This document shows, piece by piece, positions 16,918 to 26,060 of a stretch of 64,000 bases of DNA. Numbering within the stretch: the stretch's first letter is position 1; the number at the start of each line of letters is the position of its first letter. The DNA is from Pseudomonadota bacterium (GTDB taxonomy: Bacteria; Pseudomonadota; Alphaproteobacteria; Sneathiellales; Sneathiellaceae), in contig JANSXH010000018.1 of the NCBI GenBank assembly GCA_024743055.1, positions 1 through 64,000 of the forward strand, in the 5' to 3' direction. Made by a program: the position numbers and the translations under genes. Below the pieces are notes generated by a model, which ran no database searches, had not been told where the DNA came from, and worked only from the letters and a program-made list of their open reading frames with translations.

Positions 16918-18525
16918 CTACATTCGGAACAGGCCAAATTTGGTGGGTTCTATGGGGGCGTTCAGGGACGCGGATATACCAAGCCCGAGGACTTTACGGC
17001 TTTCCGCCGGATCAACAATTCCGTCATCCCAGATCCGGGCGCTGGCAAAATAAGGATGTCCTTCCTGCTCATACTGCTCTTCGATCGGAACCTTGAAGGC
17101 AGCCTCTTCCTCAGCGCTCCAGGTCTCCCCCCTCGCTTCCATACTGTCCCGTTTAACAGTGGCGAGAACGGAGGCTGCCTGAGGGCCTCCCATCACGGAA
17201 ATCCGGGCGTTCGGCCACATCCAGAGCATGCGTGGGCTATAAGCCCTGCCTCCCATGCCGTAGTTCCCTGCGCCAAAAGATCCACCAAAAATCATTGTGA
17301 ATTTAGGAACCTTCGCTGTTGCAACTGCAGTCACAAGCTTAGCGCCATCCTTTGCGATACCGCCGGATTCGTATTTTTGCCCGACCATAAACCCAGTAAT
17401 ATTTTGCAGGAATATGAGAGGGATATTGCGCTGACAGCATAACTCAATGAAATGCGCGCCTTTCAGGGAAGATTCTGAGAACAGAATACCGTTATTGGCG
17501 AGGATTCCCACCGGATAGCCGTGAATATGAGCGAAACCAGTCACCAATGTCGTGCCATAGTTCTTCTTGAACTCATCGAATTCCGAACCATCAACCACGC
17601 GGGAGATAATTTCACGGACATCAAAAGGGGTCCGGACATCTTTGGGAATTAGTCCATAGATTTCCTTGGGATCGTAGAGCGGCTCTTTCGGCGTCCTCAG
17701 TTCCAGTTGCATCGGTTTTGGCCGGTTGAAGGTCGCCACGGACCGGCGAGCGATTTGCAAGGCGTGGGTGTCGTTTTCCGCCATATGGTCAGTCACACCG
17801 GAGGTTCTTGAATGAACTTCCGCACCGCCCAGATCTTCTGCCGAGACAACTTCACCGGTCGCTGCTTTTACCAACGGCGGCCCGGCGAGAAAGATAGTCC
17901 CTTGGTTGCGTACAATAATGCTCTCATCGCACATGGCCGGAACATATGCCCCGCCCGCTGTACAGGAGCCCATCACCACCGCAATTTGCGGAATGCCCTG
18001 TGCCGACATATTCGCCTGATTATAGAAGCTGCGGCCGAAATGGTCTCTGTCGGGAAACACATCCTGTTGATTGGGAAGATTTGCCCCACCAGAATCCACC
18101 AGATAAATACAGGGCAGGTTATTCTCCTGCGCAACTTCCTGTGCCCGCAGCTGCTTTTTCACAGTCAGTGGATAGTAAGTACCGCCTTTGACCGTAGCAT
18201 CATTACAAATAACGACGCATTCCCGGCCTTCGATGCGACCAATACCCGTGATGATACCAGCAGAGTTGATATCCCCGCCGTACATATCCCAGGCTGCCAT
18301 CTGACTGAATTCAAGGAATGGAGACCCCGGATCAAGGAGCTTTCTCACCCGCTCTCTCGGTAGGAGCTTACCGCGAGAAAGATGTTTCTCCCGCGCCCGC
18401 TCCCCGCCACCTTGTTTGATCACCGCAACCTTCTCTTTCAGGTCCTCAACCAGGGAGGACATATGGGCCGCGTTGGCCTTAAAGTCATCACTGCGGGTAT
18501 TTAGATTACTCTTCAGTACAGGCAT
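16918..18525 (-). CDS. liuB: methylcrotonyl-CoA carboxylase, carboxyltransferase (beta) subunit
   Basis: A 535-residue carboxyltransferase with the two crotonase-like halves of acyl-CoA carboxylases. [12 protein letters not shown], the glycine-rich [16 protein letters not shown], and the C-terminal [35 protein letters not shown] are typical of methylcrotonyl-CoA carboxylase. It transfers CO2 from biotin on LiuD to 3-methylcrotonyl-CoA. It is the first gene of the liuB-C-D-E run, whose promoter should lie in the 145-base divergent gap before the SDR gene. Confidence 0.94.
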   Translation of the reverse strand: MPVLKSNLNTRSDDFKANAAHMSSLVEDLKEKVAVIKQGGGERAREKHLSRGKLLPRERVRKLLDPGSPFLEFSQMAAWDMYGGDINSAGIITGIGRIEGRECVVICNDATVKGGTYYPLTVKKQLRAQEVAQENNLPCIYLVDSGGANLPNQQDVFPDRDHFGRSFYNQANMSAQGIPQIAVVMGSCTAGGAYVPAMCDESIIVRNQGTIFLAGPPLVKAATGEVVSAEDLGGAEVHSRTSGVTDHMAENDTHALQIARRSVATFNRPKPMQLELRTPKEPLYDPKEIYGLIPKDVRTPFDVREIISRVVDGSEFDEFKKNYGTTLVTGFAHIHGYPVGILANNGILFSESSLKGAHFIELCCQRNIPLIFLQNITGFMVGQKYESGGIAKDGAKLVTAVATAKVPKFTMIFGGSFGAGNYGMGGRAYSPRMLWMWPNARISVMGGPQAASVLATVKRDSMEARGETWSAEEEAAFKVPIEEQYEQEGHPYFASARIWDDGIVDPAESRKVLGLGISASLNAPIEPTKFGLFRM

Positions 18526-18670
18526 TTAGCACTGCCTCCCTCTCTCGCTTATCAAGTAAGTCATGTCTGTTCCGTCAAACCTGTCCCATATTCCCAATCG
18601 ATGGCTTGGCGAGCGTTGAGCTTTGTGCTACGCATTTGCCTCCAACAAAGAAATAAAAAAGGAGCCAGGA

Positions 18671-19453
18671 ATGGCCTATAAAGCTTTTGACCTTAGTGGC
18701 AAGGTCGCTCTCATCACCGGCGGAAATGGCGGAATTGGTCTTGGAATGGCGGATGCCATCGCTCAGGCTGGTGGCGACGTTTGCATCTGGGGCACGAACG
18801 AGGCCAAAAACTCGGCCGCGGTCGAGCAGCTTAAAGCCCATGGCACCAAGGTATCTGCCTTGAGCTGCAACGTCTCTGATGAAAAAGAAGTGCAGGATTG
18901 TTTTGCTGAAACCCTGTCTCAGTATGGCCGGGTCGATGGTTGCTTTGCCAATGCCGGTGTGAGCTCGGGCAAGCGATCTTTCCTTGATATTGATGACGCC
19001 GAATGGCATCGGGTTCTTGGTGTCAATCTGGACGGTGTTTTCTACACGGTTCAAGCGGCAACGAAGCATATGGTTGAACGTGCGGAAAATGGCGATCCAG
19101 GCGGACGGTTGGCGGTGACCGCCAGCCTTGCAGCGATCTCCGGCGCGGCCCGAAATCAGCATTATGCGGCCACCAAGGGTGGTGTCATTTCGATGATGAA
19201 AGCCATGGCTGTCGAATTCGCCGGCAAGGGAATTACCGCAAATTCCATTCTTCCCGGCTGGATTGAAACCGCGATGACGGAAAATGCCATGGCGTGGGAG
19301 AAATTTGCGGATGCGGTGAAACCCCGTATTCCGGCAAAACGCTGGGGCAAGCCCGAAGACTTCGGAGCCATTGGTGTCTATATCATGTCCGACGCCAGCG
19401 CCTATCACACCGGGGATACATTCCTGATCGATGGCGGTTACTTCCTGTTCTAA
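18671..19453 (+). CDS. short-chain dehydrogenase/reductase
   Basis: A 260-residue classical SDR. The nucleotide motif TGGNGGIG is at 16-23, NAG at 94-96 and the catalytic Ser152, Tyr165 and Lys169 (HYAATKGG) are all present. The substrate is unknown; position inside the leucine/acyl-CoA region suggests a hydroxyacyl-CoA or related alcohol. The ATG at 18671 has AAAAGGAG seven bases upstream; a longer frame from 18623 would lack a binding site. It runs opposite to its neighbours and divides the liu genes into two minus-strand blocks. Confidence 0.88.
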   Translation: MAYKAFDLSGKVALITGGNGGIGLGMADAIAQAGGDVCIWGTNEAKNSAAVEQLKAHGTKVSALSCNVSDEKEVQDCFAETLSQYGRVDGCFANAGVSSGKRSFLDIDDAEWHRVLGVNLDGVFYTVQAATKHMVERAENGDPGGRLAVTASLAAISGAARNQHYAATKGGVISMMKAMAVEFAGKGITANSILPGWIETAMTENAMAWEKFADAVKPRIPAKRWGKPEDFGAIGVYIMSDASAYHTGDTFLIDGGYFLF

Positions 19454-19518
19454 ATCTTGTGCTGAAGCCAGTCTTTGTCGCAAATGACTGGCTTCAGCGT
19501 TTCCATTTTGCGCCATCT

Positions 19519-20124
19519 TTACCAGCCCCCTACCTCAAGCCATCTATCAAGCTGAGAAACCCGATCCGCCCCCCAGAACGCCTCACCATCGACGATGAAA
19601 AAGGGGGCGCCAAATACCTTTCGATTATGAACGATATCCTCAACTGACTGAGTGAAGGCCTCCTTCACGTCAGCACCTTCTATGTCCTTTAGAAACTGAT
19701 CCCGGTCCAAACCTACTCCCGCTGCAATATCCGCAACAAGATCTTTGTCGGATATGTCTTTTCCGTCGACGAAATAGGCAGTGAATACTTTTTTGGCAAA
19801 GGTGATCGCCTGTTCCGGATCTTTCTTTGCAATTATCAGAAACCCACGAGAAGCAGCCAGGGTCAGTTTCGGAAACTCATCGGGCATATTGAACGGAATG
19901 CCATAGAGCCGCGCTGTTCGATCAAAATCCATACGCGAATACTCACCCTTCAGCGGATATTGGGTGAGCGGAAAGGTTTTTTCTCCTTTCATAGCAACAC
20001 CGAGCATAAAGGGATGCCAGTTCACCTTGCGCCCGTGTTTCTCAGCGACAGTTTCGATCAGGCAGCTCCCGAGATAGGCATAGGGGGAGGAGAAGTCGAA
20101 ATAGAAGTCAATTGCGCCGGTCAT
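19519..20124 (-). CDS. 2-hydroxychromene-2-carboxylate isomerase / kappa-class GST-like protein
   Basis: A 201-residue thioredoxin/DsbA-fold protein opening with IDFYFDFSSPYAYLGS, the active-site serine region of HCCA isomerases and kappa glutathione transferases. It ends with GAPFFIVDGEAFWGADRV, also conserved there. Such enzymes isomerise aromatic ring-cleavage intermediates with glutathione, but many homologues in beta-oxidation clusters have unknown roles. The ATG at 20124 is chosen because GGAG lies five bases before it. It follows the acyl-CoA dehydrogenase gene by 10 bases in the same operon. Confidence 0.8.
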   Translation of the reverse strand: MTGAIDFYFDFSSPYAYLGSCLIETVAEKHGRKVNWHPFMLGVAMKGEKTFPLTQYPLKGEYSRMDFDRTARLYGIPFNMPDEFPKLTLAASRGFLIIAKKDPEQAITFAKKVFTAYFVDGKDISDKDLVADIAAGVGLDRDQFLKDIEGADVKEAFTQSVEDIVHNRKVFGAPFFIVDGEAFWGADRVSQLDRWLEVGGW

Positions 20125-20134
20125 AACTGCTCCT

Positions 20135-21271
20135 TCAGGCCGCCGCCAGATTGCGGGCAATTACCAGCTTCTGGATGTCGGACGTTCCTTCATAAATCTG
20201 ACATACCCGAACATCCCGATAGATTTTTTCGACTGGGTAATCCGCGATGTAGCCATTGCCACCGAGGGTCTGGATCGCCGCAGAGCAAACTTCCTCAGCG
20301 ATTTCAGAGGCAAAGAGTTTTGCCATGCTCGCTTCGGTCAGACAGGGAAGTCCCGCATCCTTATAGGTCGCGGCGTGCAAAACCATTTGCCGGGCCGCCT
20401 CCACTTTTGTTGCCATATCTGCCAGGCGGAAGCCAACCGCCTGATGATCAATGATCGACTTGTCGAAAGATTGCCTCTCTTTCGAATAATCGAGGGCGAA
20501 AGAAAGAGCCGCGCTTGCCATGCCAACGCTTTGGGCACCGATACCAATCCGCCCTGTTTCAAGATTGGCAAGAGCAATGCGATACCCTGCCCCTTCCTGA
20601 CCCAGCATATTGGCCGCAGGCACCCGAACATCGTCAAAGGCAATCTGACAGGTGTCTGAGGCTTTCTGACCGAGCTTTTTCTCAATTGAGGCAACCCGAT
20701 ACCCATCGGCAAAAGTCGGAACGATGAAACAGCTGATGCCTCTTTTACCGGCATCGGGATCGGTGACGGCGAAAACCAACGCCATCCCGGCAAGCTTGCC
20801 CGAGGTGATAAACTGTTTGACCCCCGAGATGATATAATCATCCCCGTCTTTTCGAGCTCGGGTTTTAAGGGCCGAGGCATCCGAGCCTGCATGAGGCTCA
20901 GTGAGGCAGAAGGCGCCGATCATCTCCCCCTTTGCCAGCGGGACAAGATATTCCTGCTTCTGCTCTTCCGTCCCCTCTTTCAAAAGGGCTGCGCAACAAG
21001 GAGAGTTATTGACGCTCATGATCGTCGAGACAGCACCATCCCCACCGGCAATTTCCATCAGGGCAAGGGCATAGGACACAAAGTCTGTGCCGGCCCCGCC
21101 ATAGCTTTCCGGCACAGTCATGCCGAGCAGGCCAAGTTGACCCATCTCTGTAAACACATCCGGAGAAACCTCTTCCGCGGCTTCCCAGGCAACGGAATTG
21201 GGGGCCAGACGATTGGCCGCAAAGTCGCGGGCCATATCGCGGATCATTGTCTGTTCTTCAGATAAAATCAT
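20135..21271 (-). CDS. acyl-CoA dehydrogenase
   Basis: A 378-residue flavoprotein with the three-domain acyl-CoA dehydrogenase layout: an N-terminal helical part with LGLLGMTVPESYGGAG, then AFCLTEPHAGSDA binding FAD, and a C-terminal helical part ending IYEGTSDIQKLVIARNL. The glutamate in YEGTS (about residue 361) is at the catalytic position of short- and medium-chain enzymes, unlike LiuA nearby. The substrate is probably a short or branched acyl-CoA; which one cannot be said. It lies between the thiolase and isomerase genes. Confidence 0.9.
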   Translation of the reverse strand: MILSEEQTMIRDMARDFAANRLAPNSVAWEAAEEVSPDVFTEMGQLGLLGMTVPESYGGAGTDFVSYALALMEIAGGDGAVSTIMSVNNSPCCAALLKEGTEEQKQEYLVPLAKGEMIGAFCLTEPHAGSDASALKTRARKDGDDYIISGVKQFITSGKLAGMALVFAVTDPDAGKRGISCFIVPTFADGYRVASIEKKLGQKASDTCQIAFDDVRVPAANMLGQEGAGYRIALANLETGRIGIGAQSVGMASAALSFALDYSKERQSFDKSIIDHQAVGFRLADMATKVEAARQMVLHAATYKDAGLPCLTEASMAKLFASEIAEEVCSAAIQTLGGNGYIADYPVEKIYRDVRVCQIYEGTSDIQKLVIARNLAAA

Positions 21272-21309
21272 GATCTATGTTCCTTCATCCGGTCCCCGTT
21301 TCCGTTTTC

Positions 21310-22497
21310 TTAGTCAGCCAGTTCCAGCGCCATGGCCGTTGCTTCACCACCACCGATGCAAAGGGCCGCGACACCCCGCTTCTTGCCGTATTTTTGCAGC
21401 GCGGATAGCAAGGTAACGACGATACGCGCGCCGGACGCCCCGACAGGATGGCCGAGGGCACAAGCCCCGCCATGAACATTGACCTTGTCATGATCCAGTC
21501 CCAGATCTTTCATGGCCGCCATGGTGACCACGGCAAAGGCTTCATTGATCTCGAAAAGATCGACGTCATCCTTTGTCCATTCCACCTTGTCCATCACCTT
21601 ACGAATGGCATCGATCGGCGCCAATGTAAATTCGGAGGGTTTGCGGGCATGGGTTGAGTGGGCGAGGAACTTGGCGATGGGTTTAAGGCCGCGTTTCTCT
21701 GCCTCACTCTGCTTCATCATCACCAATGCCGCCCCGCCGTCAGAGATAGACGAGGAATTGGCCGCTGTGACGGTTCCATCCTTGGCAAAGGCGGGCTTCA
21801 AGGTCGGGATCTTGTCCGGCCGTCCCTTCAAGGGCTGCTCGTCCTTGTCGATGGTCACGTCACCTTTGCGGGTTTTTAAAGTGACCGGTGTAATCTCCGC
21901 ATCGAAACTGCCGTCTTCCGTTGCCTTCTTTGCGCGGGCTAGGGATTCAATGGCATAGGCATCTTGATCCTGACGGGTAAATTGATAAAGACCGGCTGCT
22001 TCTTCTGCAAAGCTGCCCATCAGGCGTCCCTCTTCATAGGCGTCTTCGAGGCCGTCCAGGAACATATGGTCCTTGACCTCGCCATGGCCCAGCCGCAGTC
22101 CATCGCGCATTTTGGGCAGAATATAAGGGGCATTTGTCATGCTCTCAAAACCACCGGCGACCATGACGTCCGTGCTCTCGGCCTTGATCGCGTCATAGGC
22201 ATACATGGCGGCGCGCATGCCGGAGCCGCACATCTTGTTGACGGTCGTACAGCCGACGCTGTCAGGAATGCCCGCACCGAAAGAGGCTTGCCGTGCTGGT
22301 GCCTGGCCGAGGCCAGCTGGAAGTACGCAGCCCATGATAACTTCATCAATATCGTCGCCGGTAACGCCAGCCCTTTCCATGGCGGCTTCGATGGCGACAG
22401 CGCCCAGCTCAGGGGCTTTGGCGCCGGTCAGATCGCCCTGGAAACCGCCCATCGGGGTGCGCGCCATTCCGACGATGACAATTGGATCTTCACTCAT
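21310..22497 (-). CDS. acetyl-CoA C-acetyltransferase (thiolase)
   Basis: A 395-residue thiolase. The nucleophile is Cys90 in NKMCGSGM, and the C-terminal His350 (GHPVGASG) and Cys380 (CIGGGEATAMALE) complete the site. Biosynthetic-type thiolases of this length interconvert two acetyl-CoA and acetoacetyl-CoA. Here it can process acetoacetyl-CoA derived from the acetoacetate of leucine breakdown, if a CoA-transferase elsewhere activates it. It lies in the minus-strand block between liuA and the acyl-CoA dehydrogenase gene. Confidence 0.93.
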   Translation of the reverse strand: MSEDPIVIVGMARTPMGGFQGDLTGAKAPELGAVAIEAAMERAGVTGDDIDEVIMGCVLPAGLGQAPARQASFGAGIPDSVGCTTVNKMCGSGMRAAMYAYDAIKAESTDVMVAGGFESMTNAPYILPKMRDGLRLGHGEVKDHMFLDGLEDAYEEGRLMGSFAEEAAGLYQFTRQDQDAYAIESLARAKKATEDGSFDAEITPVTLKTRKGDVTIDKDEQPLKGRPDKIPTLKPAFAKDGTVTAANSSSISDGGAALVMMKQSEAEKRGLKPIAKFLAHSTHARKPSEFTLAPIDAIRKVMDKVEWTKDDVDLFEINEAFAVVTMAAMKDLGLDHDKVNVHGGACALGHPVGASGARIVVTLLSALQKYGKKRGVAALCIGGGEATAMALELAD

Positions 22498-22533
22498 GAT
22501 TTATCTCCATTCTCAATAGTTTATCTATTCTTC

Positions 22534-23706
22534 TTAAGAGGTTTCATTAAAAAGTTCACGGCCGATCAGCATCCGCCGCACTTCGCTCGTTCCTGCGCCG
22601 ATTTCGTATAGTTTTGCGTCCCGCAAGAGACGTCCTGTCGGATATTCATTGATATATCCATTCCCGCCCAAAGCCTGAATAGCTTCCAGTGCCATCCAGG
22701 TTGCTTTCTCTGCGGCATAGAGTATCACACCGGCCGCATCTTTACGTGTTGTTTCGCCGCGATCGCAGGCCTTGGCCACGGTATAGACATAGGCGCGGCA
22801 GGCATTCATGGTCGAGTACATATCGGCCACCTTACCCTGCATCAGCTGGAAGGTGCCAATGGGCTGGCCGAACTGCTCCCGGTCATGGATATAGGGAATG
22901 ACGGCATCGAGACAGGCCTGCATAATGCCGAGTGGTCCGGCAGAGAGGACAACCCGCTCATAGTCCAGCCCGCTCATCAATACCCGAACACCTTCATTGA
23001 GCGGACCGAGAATATTCTCCTCCGGCACTTCGCAGTCTTCGAACACCAGCTCGCAAGTATTGGAGCCGCGCATGCCGAGCTTGTCGAGCTTTTGCGCCGT
23101 GGAAAATCCCTTGAAGCCTTTCTCGATGATGAAGGCCGTAATCCCGCGCGGGCCGGCATCGGGTGCCGTTTTGGCATAAACAACCAGCACGTCGGCATCG
23201 GGCCCGTTGGTGATCCAGAACTTGTTGCCATTGAGGATATAGGTGTCGCCCTTCTTGTCGGCCCTCAGCCGCATGGAGACAACGTCAGACCCGGCGCCCG
23301 GCTCACTCATGGCCAGCGCCCCGACATGTTCGCCGCTGATCAGCTTGGGAAGATATTTATGCTTCTGCTCCTCCGTCCCGTTGCGGCGGATCTGGTTCAC
23401 ACAGAGATTGGAATGAGCGCCATAAGAGAGACCCACCGACGCAGAGGCCCGGCTGATTTCTTCCACGGCGATGGAATGCTCGAGATAGCCAAGACCGGCC
23501 CCGCCATATTCCTCCTCAACCGTGATACCCAGTAGGCCGAGCTCCCCCATCTTCTGCCACATATCCATGGGAAATTCATTGGTCTCATCAATCTCGCCGG
23601 CTCTCGGCGCCAGCTCTTCCGCCGCGAAGCTCTTGACCGTATCCCGGATCATATCGGCTGTTTCACCGAGACCGAAGTTCAGGCTGGGAAAATGAATGGC
23701 TGTCAT
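22534..23706 (-). CDS. liuA: isovaleryl-CoA dehydrogenase
   Basis: A 390-residue acyl-CoA dehydrogenase. In the C-terminal segment the usual catalytic glutamate is replaced ([12 protein letters not shown] has Gly where others have Glu). The glutamate at about 250, in [14 protein letters not shown], takes the role, which is diagnostic of isovaleryl-CoA dehydrogenase. It oxidises isovaleryl-CoA to 3-methylcrotonyl-CoA and passes electrons to ETF. The product is the substrate of LiuB/LiuD, encoded 4 kb further on. Confidence 0.94.
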   Translation of the reverse strand: MTAIHFPSLNFGLGETADMIRDTVKSFAAEELAPRAGEIDETNEFPMDMWQKMGELGLLGITVEEEYGGAGLGYLEHSIAVEEISRASASVGLSYGAHSNLCVNQIRRNGTEEQKHKYLPKLISGEHVGALAMSEPGAGSDVVSMRLRADKKGDTYILNGNKFWITNGPDADVLVVYAKTAPDAGPRGITAFIIEKGFKGFSTAQKLDKLGMRGSNTCELVFEDCEVPEENILGPLNEGVRVLMSGLDYERVVLSAGPLGIMQACLDAVIPYIHDREQFGQPIGTFQLMQGKVADMYSTMNACRAYVYTVAKACDRGETTRKDAAGVILYAAEKATWMALEAIQALGGNGYINEYPTGRLLRDAKLYEIGAGTSEVRRMLIGRELFNETS

Positions 23707-23786
23707 TGGATGTCCTCTTTGATCTGTGGAGCAGCCCTGTCATTACAACTGTCGGCGGCTCCTATTAATATGGTGTTCCTCAGGCG

Positions 23787-24266
23787 CTACGTCGATGCTT
23801 TTTCCCGACCGAGATTTGCCTTATCCTGCTTGCCCAGCAGGCACATCATGGTGAATAAACCGGTCAGACAATGGGTTTTATCTCCCGCCTCCTCCGCATA
23901 CACATCTGCTTTACATACAAATAGCGTTTTTCCAGGCTTGATAACTTCTGCCCTGGCCGTGATCTGAAATCCTTGAGCGGGCTGCAGGAACTTTACATTG
24001 TAATCCACCGTCAGGACCGTACTATTCGCAGGATACAGCGAAAAAGCGGCATACCCAGCTGCTGAATCGGCAATCGCTGCGACCAGGCCCCCATGGAAAA
24101 ACCCGTGCTGCTGGGTCAGGCCCGGTTCTTTGGCAAGGCTGATCTCGCAGATCCCCGGTTCCAGATGGGTCAGATCCGCTCCGACTGTCTCCATAAACGG
24201 CTGACGGCTAAAGCTGTCTCTAACCGCACTGTCATAATCCGGATTTTTTGCCGTCAACACGCCCAT
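23787..24266 (-). CDS. PaaI-type hotdog thioesterase
   Basis: A protein of about 159 residues with the single hotdog fold. The block QQHGFFHGGLVAAIADSAAG (52-71) carries the HGG-x5-D pattern used by PaaI-type acyl-CoA thioesterases. I take the ATG at 24266, four bases beyond the stop of the enoyl-CoA hydratase; a longer frame would run back into that gene. It probably releases CoA from stalled acyl-CoA intermediates. The exact substrate is unknown. Confidence 0.8.
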   Translation of the reverse strand: MGVLTAKNPDYDSAVRDSFSRQPFMETVGADLTHLEPGICEISLAKEPGLTQQHGFFHGGLVAAIADSAAGYAAFSLYPANSTVLTVDYNVKFLQPAQGFQITARAEVIKPGKTLFVCKADVYAEEAGDKTHCLTGLFTMMCLLGKQDKANLGREKAST

Positions 24267-24270
24267 ATCG

Positions 24271-25059
24271 CTATTTGCCCTTGAACTTTGGCTCACGCTT
24301 TTCAAGAAAAGCCGCGATCCCTTCCCGGCCATCTTCCGTCAGACTGGCGGCGCCAATGCCCCGGGCTTCCATTTCCATCTGGGTTTCGAGGCTGTCGCTG
24401 AAGGTATTGAGCAGCAGGTCCTTGACCAGCCCATAGGTCTTGGTCGGCCCGGCCGCCAGATTGGTTGCAAGGGCCATTGCCTCTTCCATCACCTTGTCAG
24501 CGGGAACCACGCGATTGATCAATCCCCAATCGAGCGCCTCCTGGGCTGTCAGAACCCGGTTTGTGAAGATCAGCTCCTGTGTCCGGCGCAAACCGATATG
24601 ACGGGCCACATAATAGGTGGAGCTGCCATCGGGCACCAACCCGCCCCGGGTATAGGCCATGGTGAATTTGGCATCCTCGGAGGCGATGCCCAAATCCCCG
24701 CAGGCCGAGATGCTGAACCCGGCCCCGGCGGCCATCCCATTTATTGCGGTGATCAAGGGCGCATCCATGCGGGCAAAACGGGACAGCGCTGCATGAAGAT
24801 AGACCGTCAGCTCTTTCAGGACCTTGGACATATTGTCTCCTGCCGCGGAGAAACCCGACAGATCCCCCCCGGCCGAGAAGAAACGCCCGGCCCCGGTCAG
24901 GATCACAGCCCGGATTTCCGGATTTTCATCACATTCTATGGACAGTTCCATCAGTTCCTTGCCCATGGTCATATCCAGGGCATTGGCACTGTCCGGCCTG
25001 TTCATTGTAATAACGGCAACATTCCCAGTTATGTCAAAATCCACGGCTTCATAGGTCAT
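24271..25059 (-). CDS. enoyl-CoA hydratase/isomerase family protein
   Basis: A 262-residue crotonase-fold enzyme with FFSAGGDLSGFS and GMAAGAGFSISACGDLGIA forming the oxyanion hole. It differs from LiuC and is closer in appearance to general enoyl-CoA hydratases/isomerases. It is the first gene of the upper minus-strand block (hydratase, thioesterase, liuA, thiolase, acyl-CoA dehydrogenase, isomerase). AAGGAG precedes the ATG at 25059. The divergent LysR gene begins 93 bases away. Confidence 0.87.
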   Translation of the reverse strand: MTYEAVDFDITGNVAVITMNRPDSANALDMTMGKELMELSIECDENPEIRAVILTGAGRFFSAGGDLSGFSAAGDNMSKVLKELTVYLHAALSRFARMDAPLITAINGMAAGAGFSISACGDLGIASEDAKFTMAYTRGGLVPDGSSTYYVARHIGLRRTQELIFTNRVLTAQEALDWGLINRVVPADKVMEEAMALATNLAAGPTKTYGLVKDLLLNTFSDSLETQMEMEARGIGAASLTEDGREGIAAFLEKREPKFKGK

Positions 25060-25138
25060 GAGTTTCTCCTTTTAGTTTTATGAAATATACGGAGATTCAT
25101 TCGATAGATAAAATCATTTGTTTCGATCACAACTATTG

Positions 25139-25154
25139 ATACTATCTATAGTAT
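25139..25154. promoter_or_regulatory. dyad overlapping the LysR start codon
   Basis: ATACTA (25139-25144) and TAGTAT (25149-25154) flank TCTA and reach into the lysR ATG. It sits in the 93-base divergent region between lysR and the acyl-CoA block. It could be an autoregulatory site of the LysR protein; the motif is short and AT-rich, so chance is possible. Confidence 0.3.
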
Positions 25155-26052
25155 GGATATTTATCAGCTTCGTTATTTCCTCGCCCTTGTCGAGACCAGC
25201 AACTTTTCCAGAGCAGCCGAGCGTGTGTTCGTCAGCCAGCCAACTTTGTCCGCCGGGATTAAAAAACTCGAGACGGAGTTGGGTGCCCCTCTTTTTAACA
25301 GGGAGTCCCGCAAGATTTCCCTGACGGAGGCTGGACATCGGTTTCTCCCACGCGCGAGAACCGTCATCTATGAATGCAATGCGGCAAAACAGGAGATCAG
25401 CAGAAAGGCACCGGTTAAAAGACTTCAACTGGGTATCTTGAGAAGTATTCCGACTGCCTCCCTCGCCGCTCTGCTGGCAGACTTCTCAAAAGCGCACCCG
25501 GAAACCCAAATTTCCCTGAAAGAAGGATCGGTTACCCAACTCCTTTCCTGGCTGGGGGAGCGGCGCATAGATCTGGCTCTTTCTGTTGCGCCAGACCCGG
25601 AAGAAGAAATTTCCTTTGAGCGACTCTATAGCTGGAAATACATTCTGGCGGCACCGGAGAGGCATCCCTTTGCCAATCGAAGCTCCGTTCCGTTGTCTGT
25701 ACTCGACCGCCTGGATTTTGTTCATCGCACCCATTGCGAGTCCGGCACGGATATCACCCGCACTTTCGCCAATGCCGGGGTGAATCCCCATATCGTTTTC
25801 CGAACGGATCAAGATGAAAAAGCTTTGGCATTTGTGGGGGCAGGTCTGGGACTTTGCATGATGCCGGACTTTCACCTAGCGCCAAATGTGGTCCAAATTG
25901 CGGTGGAAGGTATTTCCATTGGCCGCACCATCGGCCTTAACTGGCATAGCGCCCAGGACAATGAACTTGTCCAGTCTTTCCGGCTGTTCGCAGCCAGCCA
26001 TGACTGGCGCGCGGATCGCCCGGCCGCACAAAATCTGGGTTGGGCGCGGTAA
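25153..26052 (+). CDS. LysR-family transcriptional regulator
   Basis: A 299-residue regulator with an N-terminal winged helix-turn-helix (NFSRAAERVFVSQPTLSAGI, about 17-36, then KKLETELGAPLFNRE). The periplasmic-binding-protein-like effector domain follows from about residue 90. It is divergent to the enoyl-CoA hydratase gene, so it is the best candidate regulator of the acyl-CoA/leucine block, replacing the MerR-type LiuR used in some other proteobacteria. Effector unknown. Its gene ends 8 bases before the convergent mgtE stop. Confidence 0.88.
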   Translation: MDIYQLRYFLALVETSNFSRAAERVFVSQPTLSAGIKKLETELGAPLFNRESRKISLTEAGHRFLPRARTVIYECNAAKQEISRKAPVKRLQLGILRSIPTASLAALLADFSKAHPETQISLKEGSVTQLLSWLGERRIDLALSVAPDPEEEISFERLYSWKYILAAPERHPFANRSSVPLSVLDRLDFVHRTHCESGTDITRTFANAGVNPHIVFRTDQDEKALAFVGAGLGLCMMPDFHLAPNVVQIAVEGISIGRTIGLNWHSAQDNELVQSFRLFAASHDWRADRPAAQNLGWAR

Positions 26053-26060
26053 ATACCGTC

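Noticed and set aside
18575-19516. 313-codon open frame on the minus strand
   Set aside because: It is antisense to the SDR gene, whose catalytic residues are all intact. The minus product has no recognisable motif.
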